DNA of 62,500 nucleotides, taken from the NCBI GenBank assembly GCA_905221605.1, contig CAJNDS010000467.1:1-62500 (forward strand). Direction: 5' to 3'. The notes beneath the pieces are model-generated. The model was not told the origin of the DNA and did not search any database. It saw only the letters and a program-made list of their open reading frames with translations. Below are positions 9,399 to 19,437 of this stretch, piece after piece. Source of the stretch: Symbiodinium natans (lineage: Eukaryota > Sar > Dinophyceae > Suessiales > Symbiodiniaceae). How positions within the stretch are numbered: position 1 is the stretch's first letter; every line of letters starts with the position of its first letter. The translations under genes were made by a program, and so were the position numbers.

Positions 9399-11378
9399 AT
9401 GGCAACTCTAGAAGAGTTAGCCCGTAGAGTGCAGGACCTAACACTTGGTATGCAACGAGCCAACGCTGCCTTTGAAGAGCAACAAAAGAAGACAGCAGAG
9501 GCCGAAGCTAGACTTGATGTAGCAGAACGAGCACTTCAAGCACAGTCAGCAGCAGCAGCAGCAGGACAAGCCACAGGGAGTGCCGAAAGAAAAGAGAAAG
9601 AACTGATACACCCCAGTCATGTTCCAAAACCGCACACGTTTAACGGCAAGAAAGAAGAATGGGAAAAGTTCAAACATGTTTTCATGGCATGGTCAAGCAC
9701 AGTGCATGAGCGTTACCCAGAGTTGTTGGAAAAGCATGGAGCCAGTAAGAACCCGATTGATGAAGCCAAATTTAGCCCCGAAGAAAGTAGACTGTCGAAA
9801 GCCATGTACACGTTTCTGATACAGTACTGTCCCGAGCCAACGATGAACGTCATAGGACAAGGGTTGCGTGATGCCAACGGTTTTGAGGTTTGGAGAAGAT
9901 TGGTGCTTCTGAGCGAGCCAGCGCATCGGACTAAGGCCTGGGTGTGGCGCAGGCACTTAGCAAATCCCTCGTTTCCGAGTGACATTGCACAGTGGAGCAC
10001 AGCGCTTCACCAGTGGGAAGCTGAACTTCGAGAGTTTGAGCGTACGTACAACACAGCGTTTTCAGAAGATGAGAAAGTGTCCATTTTGGCTCATATTGCA
10101 CCGAAAGAGTTGCAGCAAAGCATCTTCATGCACAGTGATGTGTTGAACGGATACGACAAGATAAGAGAGTACATCGAACAGTATCTGATCAATAGAAACC
10201 TGTGGAAAAGGCCTCAAGGTTCACAGTTCGGGATGCCCAAAGCCTCAAACAAAACTGCTGAGCATGATGATGGGGGAGTGAGGCCTATGGACATCGGCGG
10301 AGTAAAAGGAGACAAAGGCAAAGGGAAAGGAGAATGGAAGAAAGGAAAGGACCACTGGGGCGACAAAGGAAAGGACAACTGGAGCAACAAAGGAAAGGAC
10401 AAATGGAAGGAGAAGTGGAACAACAACAGGTGGGACAACAACGGCAAAGGGAAAGGTAAGGATGGGAAGAAAGGCAAAACCGACAAGGGAAAAGGAGCAG
10501 GCAACAACAACAAAGGAGGCAAAGGAAAGCAAAACGATGGGAAAGGAAAGAACAACAATCCGCACGCTGGAAAGCAGTGCCATATATGCCACAGGCATGG
10601 TCACATTGCTGCAGACTGCTGGTGGAAGGTTGGAGCAGTCGACAACGAGGCCTACACCGAGACCGGTGGGACGGGTGCATCGACTGCCCCAGAAGACCGG
10701 AGTGGCAACGGTGCAGGGATTGGTTCTGTGTTTGAAGGTTCGCAGCGTGTTGTCAAGTGGAGTGATGAAGATGTGATATTCACTGTGAGTGAGAGTTCCG
10801 TCGCAGCTGTGACTGCAAAACAGCTAGGCAACCGGTATCTTCTCATCGACTCAGGAGCCTGTGAGAGTGTAGCAAAAGTAGGAGACTTTGAAGCACAGGT
10901 GGATGCCTCGAAAGCGAAGCCTTTGTTCAGCGTGCAAGGGACGCCGCTTAAGGTGTATGGAAAGCAGTACCCTCAGGTCATGTTCGGACAAACCAAAGGA
11001 GCAGTAGAAATGACCGTAACGGATGCTGCTGAGAGCCTAGTTTCGGTTCACAGCTTGGTAGCGAGAGGACACAAGGTGGTTTTCAGCCCAGGAGGGTGTT
11101 TCCTCGAGACCAGCGCGGGTGACACCGTACCACTTGAGCTTCATGGGAAAAGGTGGTACTTGAAAGTGATGGACGTGGGCGAAGGGAGCGCGCCTGCAGG
11201 AGGCAGGAGGGTCGCACCCATTGCCGACAAGCCGGATCTGGGTCCCCGAGAGGAAGACCGCTGGAAGAGAGAAGTGAAGGATGGCACAACAGCCCAAGAA
11301 AGCGTTTGTTTGCGCCAAAGATCAAGGATCTTCCTGTGCCCTTGGAGAGACTGGAGAGTGGAAGGCTCACCAAGATGA
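9399..11378 (+). CDS. gag: Copia Gag plus aspartic protease
   Basis: The ATG at 9399 opens a 659-codon frame. The order is an N-terminal coiled-coil-like Glu/Ala/Gln segment; a capsid-like region with PHTFNGKKEEWEKFKHVF; a long Lys/Gly/Asn-rich low-complexity tract (about 10285-10560); a CCHC zinc knuckle CHICHRHGHIAADC (about 10579-10620); and a retropepsin active site, LLIDSGA (about 10840-10860). Gag packages element RNA and the protease cuts the polyprotein. The last about 30 codons are out of the pol frame: pol continues in the -1 frame from about 11270, so there is either a mutation or a programmed shift. No clear slippery heptamer is visible. Confidence 0.9.
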   Translation: MATLEELARRVQDLTLGMQRANAAFEEQQKKTAEAEARLDVAERALQAQSAAAAAGQATGSAERKEKELIHPSHVPKPHTFNGKKEEWEKFKHVFMAWSSTVHERYPELLEKHGASKNPIDEAKFSPEESRLSKAMYTFLIQYCPEPTMNVIGQGLRDANGFEVWRRLVLLSEPAHRTKAWVWRRHLANPSFPSDIAQWSTALHQWEAELREFERTYNTAFSEDEKVSILAHIAPKELQQSIFMHSDVLNGYDKIREYIEQYLINRNLWKRPQGSQFGMPKASNKTAEHDDGGVRPMDIGGVKGDKGKGKGEWKKGKDHWGDKGKDNWSNKGKDKWKEKWNNNRWDNNGKGKGKDGKKGKTDKGKGAGNNNKGGKGKQNDGKGKNNNPHAGKQCHICHRHGHIAADCWWKVGAVDNEAYTETGGTGASTAPEDRSGNGAGIGSVFEGSQRVVKWSDEDVIFTVSESSVAAVTAKQLGNRYLLIDSGACESVAKVGDFEAQVDASKAKPLFSVQGTPLKVYGKQYPQVMFGQTKGAVEMTVTDAAESLVSVHSLVARGHKVVFSPGGCFLETSAGDTVPLELHGKRWYLKVMDVGEGSAPAGGRRVAPIADKPDLGPREEDRWKREVKDGTTAQESVCLRQRSRIFLCPWRDWRVEGSPR

Positions 11379-13408
11379 TCTTCGAGGAGGATGGGTCCCA
11401 GAAGGAAGATCGGAGTGCGTGGGAAGACAAGCGCTTTGCAATGAGGGATATGAAGCATGCTTGGCTGGGAGAAACCTGGTTCAGGCTGAAGCCAGAAAGA
11501 GAAGAAGCAGCTGCTGAGGAAGAGCAGCCAGACTATGAAGGCGAATGGATGCAAGGACTAGACGAGGCATATGAAGAAGAGATTGCGCAAGGAGAGGAAG
11601 CTCATGGAGGAGTTGTGGAAGACGACGAAGACGCAGTGGATCGGCTGATGATAGATGAGGACAGAGAAAGAGACCAGAGCAAGGTCATCAAGGCGCCGAA
11701 GGAGCCGTCGGCTCAGGAGGTGGAAGAACACAACCTCCACCATGCCAACTTCGAGAGTTGGTGCCCTGTTTGTGTGATGGGGCAAGGTAAGAGCAAGCAG
11801 CACAGGAGGGTCAAGGAAGACCCCAAGGAGCATGTGATCTACTCCGACTACATGTTCTTTTCTGGAGAAGGCAAGGAAGTGAACAAAGAAGAAGGAGAAA
11901 AGAAGCGGGCTGGTTTGGTAACCGTTCTCACTGCAATTTGCAAAGAGAGCCAGTACCCTTTCGCGCTGGTGTTGCCATCCAAAGCCAGCGTGGACTACGC
12001 AAGCAAGGCAATGATCAGCTGGATCAAGGATCTGAAGTGGGACAAGGTAGTGATCCATTTCGACCAAGAAAGCGCTCTGAACAAGATATATGAAAGGGTG
12101 CAGAAGGAAATGGGTGACACCGTTACTCTGCGGAGATCACCGCGATACAGTTCACAGTCCTTAGCAGATGGAGAGATGGTCAACGGTTTTCTGGCAGGCA
12201 AGATTCGCACATGGCTTGCGGAGGTGTCAGAGAAATACAAAGTCAAGATTGGCTGTGACAGTGTCTTGTTTCCATGGATTGTGCGACACAGTGCGTGGAC
12301 GGTGGCACGGTTTCACATCAACCATTCGAAGACAACGGCGTTCAGAGTCATCAATGGGTTTGACTATGTGGGTGAGATGATGACTTTCGGACAGGTGTCC
12401 TTAGCAAAATTTCCGAAGCAAAAGGACAAGGCAGCTCCAAGATGGATTCGCGGAGTGTATGCCGGAAAGAATGCTGCAGGAGATGAGCACTTGGTGCTTA
12501 CAGAGTCAGGGGTGCAGACATGCCGCACTGTGAGGAGGTTACCAGAAAGTGCAAGATATGAAGCGGCGATACTCAACAAGGCAAAGGGAGTGCCTTGGAA
12601 CAGGTACTTGGGCATTGCAACGAGCAAGGTAGTGCAAGAACGGTCTGAGAGCAAGGGTGTAGCAGTTCCGGAGTTGGAGCCTGCAGAGACCTACGACTTC
12701 AAGCCAGAGACGATAGTGGTGCCAATGCCGGCGCCAAGAGCAGCAGACGATGCAGGAAAGGAAAGTGAGAAAGCTGCATTGCAAGAGCCAGAGAGCAAGA
12801 GAGCCAGGGTGGAGCCTGCGCAGGCCAGTCGGCCGCCGGGTGACACCGGGAATGCTGCAGCTAGCACGCAGCAGTTCAACATCGCTACGCCTGATGCCAG
12901 CATGGGCACAGACAGTCTCGACACGAGCATGTATGTGCCAAGCGTGCCGGGAGATGTAGCGCAGAACATGGTGGACAGTGTTAGTAACCATGGGACCTGG
13001 CTGGAGGGTAGTGCTCTCCTACCAAAAGAAGATGTGGGTGTGTACAAGAAGTGGCTGAAGCAAAACAAAGATTGCTTCAACGAGACAATGGTGAGCAACA
13101 TCATGGACTACCTGGACACGTTGCAGATTGACGAGAAAGAGTTGAGGAGAGCGAGAAAGGAAGAGCTGAGAAAGCTAAATGAGGTGTACGGTGCCTTCAC
13201 ACCGAGAGATGGGAGACAGATAACAAAGGACCTGACGGTGTTCGGCCACAAGTGGGTTGACAAGGTCACTGAAGGAGTGGCAAAGTCACGACTCACATGC
13301 CAGGACTTCAAGAAGAAGCAAGAAGCAAATGAGAAGCACAACTCAGAGTACCCTTCAAATTTCTGTCCAACGCCACACGCCACCTCGAGGAAGTTGTTGG
13401 AGGTTTAG
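11270..13408 (+). CDS. pol: Copia integrase and start of RT
   Basis: The frame is open from 11153 but copia-like sequence takes over around 11270-11330. A zinc-binding HHCC motif (HHANFESWCPVC, about 11738-11775) precedes the integrase core, with candidate catalytic D in YSDYMF (about 11845), D in HFDQES (about 12060) and E in DGEMVN (about 12170). A variable acidic linker follows, then the beginning of RVT_2 (FGHKWVDKVTEGVAKSRLTC, about 13243-13300). The frame ends at TAG 13406-13408. Integrase inserts the cDNA; the fragmentary RT cannot work as it stands. Confidence 0.85.
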   Translation, partial: RSEGWHNSPRKRLFAPKIKDLPVPLERLESGRLTKMIFEEDGSQKEDRSAWEDKRFAMRDMKHAWLGETWFRLKPEREEAAAEEEQPDYEGEWMQGLDEAYEEEIAQGEEAHGGVVEDDEDAVDRLMIDEDRERDQSKVIKAPKEPSAQEVEEHNLHHANFESWCPVCVMGQGKSKQHRRVKEDPKEHVIYSDYMFFSGEGKEVNKEEGEKKRAGLVTVLTAICKESQYPFALVLPSKASVDYASKAMISWIKDLKWDKVVIHFDQESALNKIYERVQKEMGDTVTLRRSPRYSSQSLADGEMVNGFLAGKIRTWLAEVSEKYKVKIGCDSVLFPWIVRHSAWTVARFHINHSKTTAFRVINGFDYVGEMMTFGQVSLAKFPKQKDKAAPRWIRGVYAGKNAAGDEHLVLTESGVQTCRTVRRLPESARYEAAILNKAKGVPWNRYLGIATSKVVQERSESKGVAVPELEPAETYDFKPETIVVPMPAPRAADDAGKESEKAALQEPESKRARVEPAQASRPPGDTGNAAASTQQFNIATPDASMGTDSLDTSMYVPSVPGDVAQNMVDSVSNHGTWLEGSALLPKEDVGVYKKWLKQNKDCFNETMVSNIMDYLDTLQIDEKELRRARKEELRKLNEVYGAFTPRDGRQITKDLTVFGHKWVDKVTEGVAKSRLTCQDFKKKQEANEKHNSEYPSNFCPTPHATSRKLLEV

Positions 13409-14587
13409 AAAGATGGTGGAGATGCAAAAGGACAACCAGTGATGATGAAGCCGCCAAAGGAATGGCTGGAGGAATACGATGAGTGGTACGCAAAAGCAAG
13501 CCCAGAAATGCAAGAGCAGATGAAGAACGTGCCGAAAGAAAGCGTGCTATGGCAGGTCGATGGAAATCTGTATGGAAGGCAGTCAGCGGCAGCGCAGTAC
13601 AGAGATCGTCTGGAAACCATTTTGACCAAGGAACTCCCGAAGGGAGTGTATCAGTTTCACAGGGGGACACTAGACGCATGTGTCTTTCGATGCGTGCGAA
13701 CAGGGATCGTTTTGATCCACCACATAGACGATTTCGACGTTTGTGGACCGGCAGAGTTGCTGGATGACCTGCTGAAAGTTCAGCTGCCGAAGTGCGGATG
13801 CAAGCTAAAAGTGGGTGAGCTTGAATGGCCAGGCGCAGCAAGCAGTAGCACGAGTGAATTTCTTGGCAGAAAGAAGATCCTGGTGGAGGGAGCTGTGGTT
13901 ACGATGCCGAACGAAAAGCATACCACTGACATCCTTAGGATGCTAGGACTAGAGGCCGCCAAGCCAAGCCCCGTGCCGGGAAAGAAGCTCAACCTAAAGG
14001 ATGACAAGCTTCTGGAGGGCAGAGCCAAAGAAATCTACGCTAGCTGTGTAGGCAGTGCTACCTACCTGTCGCAGGATCGACCCGACATCAAATTCGCATG
14101 CAAGGAGCTTGCAAAGCGGATTAGGAATCCCAGGGAATGTGACATGCAAAACCTCAAGACGTTAGGTAGATATCTCAGGGGAACCATGCACGTGGGACAT
14201 GTGACAAAGATGAGTAAAGACTTCGAACCAGCTGCAGGGATTCCGCTGCAGGGGTATTGCGACAGTGACTGGGCAGGTGACAGAGAAGACCGCAAGAGCA
14301 CCAGTGGGCAGGCAATAGTCCTAGGAGGGACCGTGGTTGAAACTTCTGCTCGGAGTCAGCAAGGAACTCCTGCGACCAGCTCAGGAGAGGCAGAAGTCAG
14401 AGCCCTAACTCAGTGCGCCCAGGACCTAGTTTTCGTGCGGAACTTAGGTGTGGAAGACTTTGGCATGACGATCGATGTGCCAAGACTGTTTTGTGACAGT
14501 AGTGCAGCCATCCAAGTTGCACGGAGATTGGTGTTGGGAAAATGCGACATGTTGATCTGGGACATTTCTACATTCAAGAGCTTGTGA
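13409..14587 (+). pseudogene. Copia RT (truncated) and RNase H
   Basis: This frame directly continues the previous one after a single TAG. It contains NLYGRQSAAAQY (the LYG-K-Q/S-A box of copia RT) and HHIDDFDVCG (the Y/I-x-DD box), then RNase H with YCDSDWAGDREDRKSTSG, SSGEAE and CDSSAA. The usual block between the RT start and these boxes, with the first catalytic Asp, is absent, so an in-frame deletion near 13400 is likely. At 14545-14587 the frame runs out and RNase H continues in another frame. Confidence 0.85.
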
Positions 14588-14901
14588 AAGAGAAAAGAGT
14601 GATCGTGCAGAAAATCAAAGGAACGGAAAACCCATCGAATGCTTTGACGAAGCACTTAACAACCGGAAAGGAGATGGAAGAAGCACGCGAAATGCTCGGG
14701 TTGGTTACCTTGGACAAGCAAGGACTTGACAAGCACGTTACAAAGAACAGCATGCAAACCATCGGAGCAGTCAACATTTGGAAAAAGTGGCAGCCGCAGC
14801 AGTGCTCAAAGCTGAACATAAAGCAATTTGTCAGTGCTGTTACTAGACACCGGCCTCTGAGGGAGTCACCTCATGGATCTCATTCCTCATGGACCGGGTG
14901 A
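14545..14901 (+). pseudogene. Copia RNase H C-terminus, shifted frame
   Basis: RHVDLGHFYIQELV...NPSNALTKHL is the typical end of copia RNase H (R-x-x-H-I-D...A-D-x-L-T-K), here in a different frame from the part upstream. About 70 further residues of unknown sequence follow. The last 29 bases overlap the next ORF. Confidence 0.8.
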
Positions 14902-15235
14902 CACCGGAACCCAATGGTTGCTCTTCGTAGTAGTCAGTGTGGTTCTGAACATCATCACGCTCTCAGTGATGGTGTGCACATGCCTCTGTAAGTGTATCCA
15001 TTTTGGAAACCGAGAGGTGTTCATCTACATGGGTGAAAAGTGCCCAGATGCAAAGCTCTATGTGAGTCGCAAGGGACGAAAGTTCCATGCAAATCCAAAG
15101 TGTCACGGACTGATCCAAGCCACGGATGTCCAAGGTATCACCGTTTGCAAGTATTGCTTTAACGGCAAGATTGAGAGACGCATCTTGAGCCCAGTGCGCG
15201 ACCAACGGGGGAGCAGCAAGAGGCACATGCTTTAA
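14873..15235 (+). CDS. Copia third ORF: membrane segment plus Cys/His module
   Basis: A true ATG opens a 120-codon ORF between RNase H and the 3' LTR. Residues about 15-42 are strongly hydrophobic and end in a Cys-rich CTCLCKC, consistent with a transmembrane helix. The rest has the pattern YVSRKGRKFH-x4-CHGL-x13-CKYC, which resembles small metal-binding modules of the form Y-x3-G-x-x-Y/F-H-x4-C...C-x-x-C. Typical copia elements have nothing here. An env-like position is suggestive only; it could also be a captured gene fragment. It starts inside the upstream ORF. Confidence 0.6.
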   Translation: MDLIPHGPGDTGTQWLLFVVVSVVLNIITLSVMVCTCLCKCIHFGNREVFIYMGEKCPDAKLYVSRKGRKFHANPKCHGLIQATDVQGITVCKYCFNGKIERRILSPVRDQRGSSKRHML

Positions 15236-15241
15236 GGAGGG
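15233..15241 (+). other. Polypurine tract
   Basis: AAGGAGGG directly before the 3' LTR, the expected plus-strand primer. Confidence 0.7.
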
Positions 15242-15377
15242 TGTGCGAAAGTTGCTGACCCCACACCACTTTCAAGGTAAAGCATGTACCTTGTACAGTT
15301 GTATAGAGGTGTCTTTACCGAAGCCCTTTATAGGCACAAGCAAGAGTGGGAGAAAATAGGTTTCCGCTCGTTTCGCA
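15242..15377 (+). repeat. Copia 3' LTR
   Basis: 136 bp, TGTGCGAAAG...TTTCGCA, two differences from the 5' LTR. TTTAG follows at 15378-15382. Confidence 0.95.
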
Positions 15378-15382
15378 TTTAG

Positions 15383-16560
15383 GGGCTTTTGGGTTTAGGT
15401 TTTAGGGGTTTTAGGGTTCAGAGTTTAGGGGTTTAGGGGTCGGGGTGGTTGGGTCCGTGGCAGCATTGTGGAAATTCGAGCAAGCTCTCGCAGTCAGACC
15501 AGAGGTTACCTTGCGCACCCTAAAGCCTTACACCCTCACACCCTCAAACCCTTGAGCCCTGAAGCCCTTAAGCCCTTAAGCCCTTAAGCCCTTAAACCCT
15601 TAAACCCTTAAACCCTCAAACCCTAAACCCTAACCCCTAACCCTAAACCCTAAACCCTAAACCCTAAACCCTAAACATGGAGCCGTCCCGGCCCGCACTC
15701 ACGCGGTCTATCTGTTCATTCACACCCTTGCTGCGGACTGCGACAGCGTGCGCTCGAATGTCTACAAGAACCGTAAACCTCTAAACCCTTTAGGGTTTTA
15801 GGGTTTAGGGTTTAGGGTTTAGGGTTTAGGGTTAGCCCAGTAACGCCCCAACAAAGGCCTTTTGCCCTGGAGATCGGGAGCCACACTATGACAAGAACCT
15901 GCCATGGGACCCCTGTCGGTCGCCCCGAAATTCCCGTTTAGGGTTTGGGGTTTAGGGTTTAGGGTTTAGGGTTTGTGGTTTAGGGTTTAGGGTTTAGGGT
16001 TTAGGGTTCAGGGTTTTATTCCAAGGGTAGTTACACAGTCCCTTAGTATGGTCCCTTGCCTTCTGAAGTATGGGCCTTCAGAATTTAAGGGTTGAAGGTT
16101 TAGGGTTGCTCCGAAGCCCCCTCCGCCCCCCCTTGTTTGCAACAGGCCCCCCCCAAAGTCAGTCAGGTTCGAGGTTTGGGGCTTATTGATCTACGTTGAG
16201 ATCAATTGATCGAGGGTTTCAGGTTGACGGCTTAGGGTTTAGGGTTTAGGGTTTAGGGTTTAGGGTTTAGGGTTTAGGGTTTAGGGTTTAGGGGCTTGAA
16301 GTTTAGGGGTTTAGGAGTACAGGGCATAGGGGGTTAGCGGGAGCTTTCATTAACTACAAGCCCTCATAGAGTCTCAATCTTTTTTTTTCAATTTACAAAT
16401 CCCCCCCCTCTAAACCCTAAACCCTGAACCCTGAACCCTCAACCCTCAACCCTCAACCCTAAACCCTAAACCCTAAACCCTAAACCCTAAACCCTAAACC
16501 CTAAACTCGAAGCCTGAGCCCGCAGCGGGGAGGCAGCGGCTCCAGCCAAAGCACCTGAGG
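15383..16560. repeat. Telomere-like tracts with unique spacers
   Basis: CCCTTAAG and CCCTAAA units (15560-15675), TTTAGGG units (15785-15832, 15940-16015, 16225-16295), CCCTAAA units (16408-16505). Spacers of 60-150 bp (15460-15520, 15676-15775, 15836-15938) may hold small exons, but none has enough signal to call. Confidence 0.7.
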
Positions 16561-17840
16561 AGGATCCCGGTTTAGGGTTTGGGGTTTAGGGTTTAGGGTT
16601 TGGGGTTTAGGGTTTAGGGTTTGGGGTTTAGGGTTCAGGGTTTGGGGTTTGGGGTTTAGGGGTTTCGGGTTCCAGGGTTAGGGGTTCAGCGTTTTACTAA
16701 TGGGCTAAGGGTTGCATGAACTTGGGGATTGGGTGCTTGTGTGTTGGGGCTCAAAGGTGCGAGGCGGAGTGGGAGTGGGTTTTTTTGCTTCGGAGCTTTT
16801 ATTTCTTTGCAGGGGGGTTAGGGTGTACGGTTTAGGGTTTGGGTTTTGGGGGCGGTTCATAGGGCTCGTCCAAACCTAGACTAAACCCAGCAAGCCTTTC
16901 CGGCGCGATCCGCTGTGCCACTCCAGGAGACGCGCAAGCCCAGCCGCCGGGGTCTCGGGCAGCCTCGCACGGCAAAACGTTTTAGGGGTTAGGGAGCCCT
17001 AAGCCCTGTTGCCCTAAACCCTAAGCCCTAAACCTTAAGCCCTGAACCCGAAACCCTGAACCCTAAACACCCTCTCCCCTCAACCCTGAGCCCTGGTTCA
17101 GTGTGCAGAGTTAAGGGGTTGGGCGACTTCAGGGGTCTTCAGACCCAAAACAGGGTTTACGGTTAGTGTTTAGGGTTTAGGGTTTAAGGTTTAGGGTTTA
17201 GGGCTAGTTCCTGGGTTTAGGGTCTGGGTTTATAGCCTCGCTTGGGGGGCTTAGGTTTCGGGGCTTGGGTTGCCAGCGTGCAAGGCACTACGCCCCACCG
17301 GCCGAACCCCGAAAGCCCTATAACTAAAGCCGAAACCCCTAACCACTGAAACCCTCTAAGCCTTCTTAAACCCTAAGCATAAACCCGAAACCCTAAACCA
17401 CTCAAGGCGTAGGCCGCCCCTGGGCCAGGGGCCAGCTGCAGATCTGCCGTTTTGGGTTGTTTTGCGTGTTGGCTGGGAGTTGTTTGGGAAGTTTTTCTTG
17501 GAAGTAGGCAATTGACTTGAGTTTAGGCCCAAACCCTGAAAGGAATTGGTTCGGGTGGTTTTGCCGCCTGAGACTACGTAGGGTGGGATCAACGTGTTTG
17601 GCGGCCCTCCGCAATCGCGCCATAGCTGCTCTTCGCATTTCGCGAGGCTCTCGAAGCTAGTCTGCATCCCAACCTTGACAGCTTCTGCGCTATGTCAAGC
17701 AAACCCTAAACCCTAAACTCTAAACCCTAAATCTCTAACTCCCTAAATCCCTAAGCCCTAAACCTCAAGCCCTAAACCCTAAACCGGGGCAGGGCAAGCC
17801 TTGCATGGCCAGACTGCCGTAGACGTGCGCTCCCCCTCAG
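16561..17840. other. Degenerate repeats and unique DNA
   Basis: TTTGGGG/TTTAGGG mixtures at 16567-16690 and 17160-17250, CCCTAAA at 17700-17785. Unique DNA at 17400-17690 has open minus-strand frames without recognisable content. Confidence 0.45.
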
Positions 17841-17887
17841 GCGAGCGCAGCAAGAGCCGCTCTGCCAGCAATGACAGCGGCGCCTGG
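17841..17887 (+). CDS. Exon: RS segment
   Basis: Acceptor CCTCAG|G and GC donor CTGG|GCTC frame 47 bp reading ERSKSRSASNDSGAW. Ser/Arg alternation suggests the RS domain of a splicing-related protein, perhaps a continuation of the RRM gene upstream. Linkage is not shown. Confidence 0.5.
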
Positions 17888-18007
17888 GCTCTGGAAGTTG
17901 GACCCTGAAGCCCTTCGGGGGTTTGTAATTTCAGGGGGTTTAGGGGGTTTAGGGGTTTAGGGGTTTAAGGGGTTTAGGGTTTGGGGGTTTGGGGGTTTCG
18001 GGGTTTA

Positions 18008-18090
18008 AGGGTTTAGGGGCTTAAGGGCTTAAGGGCTTAAGGGCTTAAGGGCTTAAGGGCTTAAGGGCTTAAGGGCTTAAGGGCTTAAGG
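18008..18090. repeat. (GGGCTTAA)n octamer array
   Basis: About ten near-perfect 8-bp units, a telomere-like variant. Confidence 0.9.
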
Positions 18091-18174
18091 GCTCACGAAG
18101 CCACTACCAAGCCCGGCACCCTTAAGATCCGATACGCCCGAAACTCCGAGACCGTGAGCCCGAAACTCCGAGAC

Positions 18175-18600
18175 CCTAAACCCTGAACCCTAAACCCTAA
18201 ACCCTAAACCCTAAACCCTAAACCCTTTACCCCTAAACCCTAAACCCTAGACCCGAAACCCCAAACCCTGAAACCCTATACTTCGAAACCCTAAAACTCT
18301 GAATCCCACCCTAATACCCTAAGCCCTCAATCGTAAAGCCTCGAAACCCAAACCCCTAAAGCCTAAAGCCCTAAAGCCCTAAAGCCCAAAAGCCCAAAAG
18401 CCCTAAAGCCCTAAAGCCCTAAAGCCCTAAAGCCCTAAACCCCTAAACCCCTAAACCCCTAAACCCCTAAACCCCCAAACCCCGAAACCCCTAAACCCCT
18501 AAACCCCTAAACCCCTAAATCCCTAAACCCCTAAATCCCTAAACCCCTAAACCCCTAAACCCCTAAACCCCTAAACCCCTAAACCCCTAAAGCCCTGAAT
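18175..18600. repeat. CCCTAAA, CCCTAAAG and CCCCTAAA arrays
   Basis: Successive blocks of 7-bp and 8-bp variants, showing local homogenisation of each unit type. Confidence 0.9.
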
Positions 18601-19379
18601 CCTGAACACCCAGTCTCCTAAACCCTGAAATGCTTAGTCTAGGACCCGGAGTCGGCCCTTATTTCCTTTCTTAAGGGTTGGGGTTCCCTTATAATCCCCG
18701 TCAAACCAAAAGGGCACCATTTTTATTCCTAGGTTTCTCCTGAGTCAAGTAGTTCTTCCTTCAGAAACCGCGCAGGGTGGAGTCGCTACACCATCGAGGG
18801 CAAGGGCCGTGCGCGCACCAGGACAGCGTTGGCTGGTTGAGGGCTCGAGGGCCTTCTAGGGTTCTGGGGGCCCTAAACCCTGAACCCTAAACCCTAAACC
18901 CTCAACCCCAAACCCTAAACCCTAAACCCTAAACCCTGAACCCTGAACCCTGAAAGGTTTTGGGCTCTTGTCGAGGGCTCTGGTGTCGGACTGTGGGTGT
19001 CAGGGTTCTGCGGATTCCTTTGGCTTAGGGGTTCAGGGTTTAGGGTTTAGGGTTAGGGGTTCAGGGTTCTTGGGTGCAGTTTTGGAGGTGGTTTAGGGGG
19101 TTTAGGGGTTGAGGGGTTCAGGGTTGAGGGTTGAGGGTTTTGGGGGTTTTGGGGGGATTTAGGGTTCATTGGGGCCCAGAGTCTTAAGGACTTTTCTTGG
19201 GGGGCGGGGGGGCTGTCTTGTCTCGGGATTCCTGTAGGGTTGAGTTCCGATCAAACACTAAACCCGAAACCCCAAACCCAAAACCCAAAAACCCAAACCC
19301 TGAACCAGAAACACTGAACCCTGAGCCCTAGACCAATTTCAAGTCTTACTGTTGAGAGTTAGGCTTGTTGCCCTTGCAG
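18601..19379. other. Unique and degenerate telomere-like DNA
   Basis: 18610-18870 is mainly unique with an AG|G-bounded open stretch at about 18771. 18875-19180 holds repeat variants. No gene is called. Confidence 0.4.
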
Positions 19380-19437
19380 GGGCCGACGGAAGAGCTCGCG
19401 GAAGAAGCACCACGAGAAGAAGCGAAGCAGCCGGGAC
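19380..19437 (+). CDS. Exon: basic Ser/Arg/Lys segment
   Basis: A pyrimidine-containing stretch and CTTGCAG|G precede 58 bp encoding GRRKSSRKKHHEKKRSSRDA. A GC donor (GAC|GCATTA) opens into a TTTAGGG tract. The composition fits an RS/basic tail of an RNA-binding protein. Membership in the same gene as the RRM exons is inferred from strand and style only. Confidence 0.55.

Larger units (their letters stand above)
7771..15377 (+). mobile_element. Ty1/copia LTR retrotransposon (defective)
   Basis: A 7607-bp element with 136-bp LTRs, a primer-binding site, a purine-rich tract and domains in copia order: gag, zinc knuckle, protease, integrase, reverse transcriptase, RNase H. TTTAG directly before 7771 and after 15377 is the apparent 5-bp target duplication, although TTTAG is common in this DNA. 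The LTRs differ at two positions (7773/15244 and about 7803/15274), so insertion is fairly recent. The coding region is broken: frame changes near 11.3 and 14.55 kb, an in-frame TAG at 13406, and apparent loss of part of the RT. An unusual short ORF with a membrane segment lies before the 3' LTR. Confidence 0.95.

Noticed and set aside
10214-10680. Three overlapping minus-strand ORFs (Phe/Leu/Ser/Cys-rich)
   Set aside because: They are the complement of the Lys/Gly/Asn-rich low-complexity part of copia gag.
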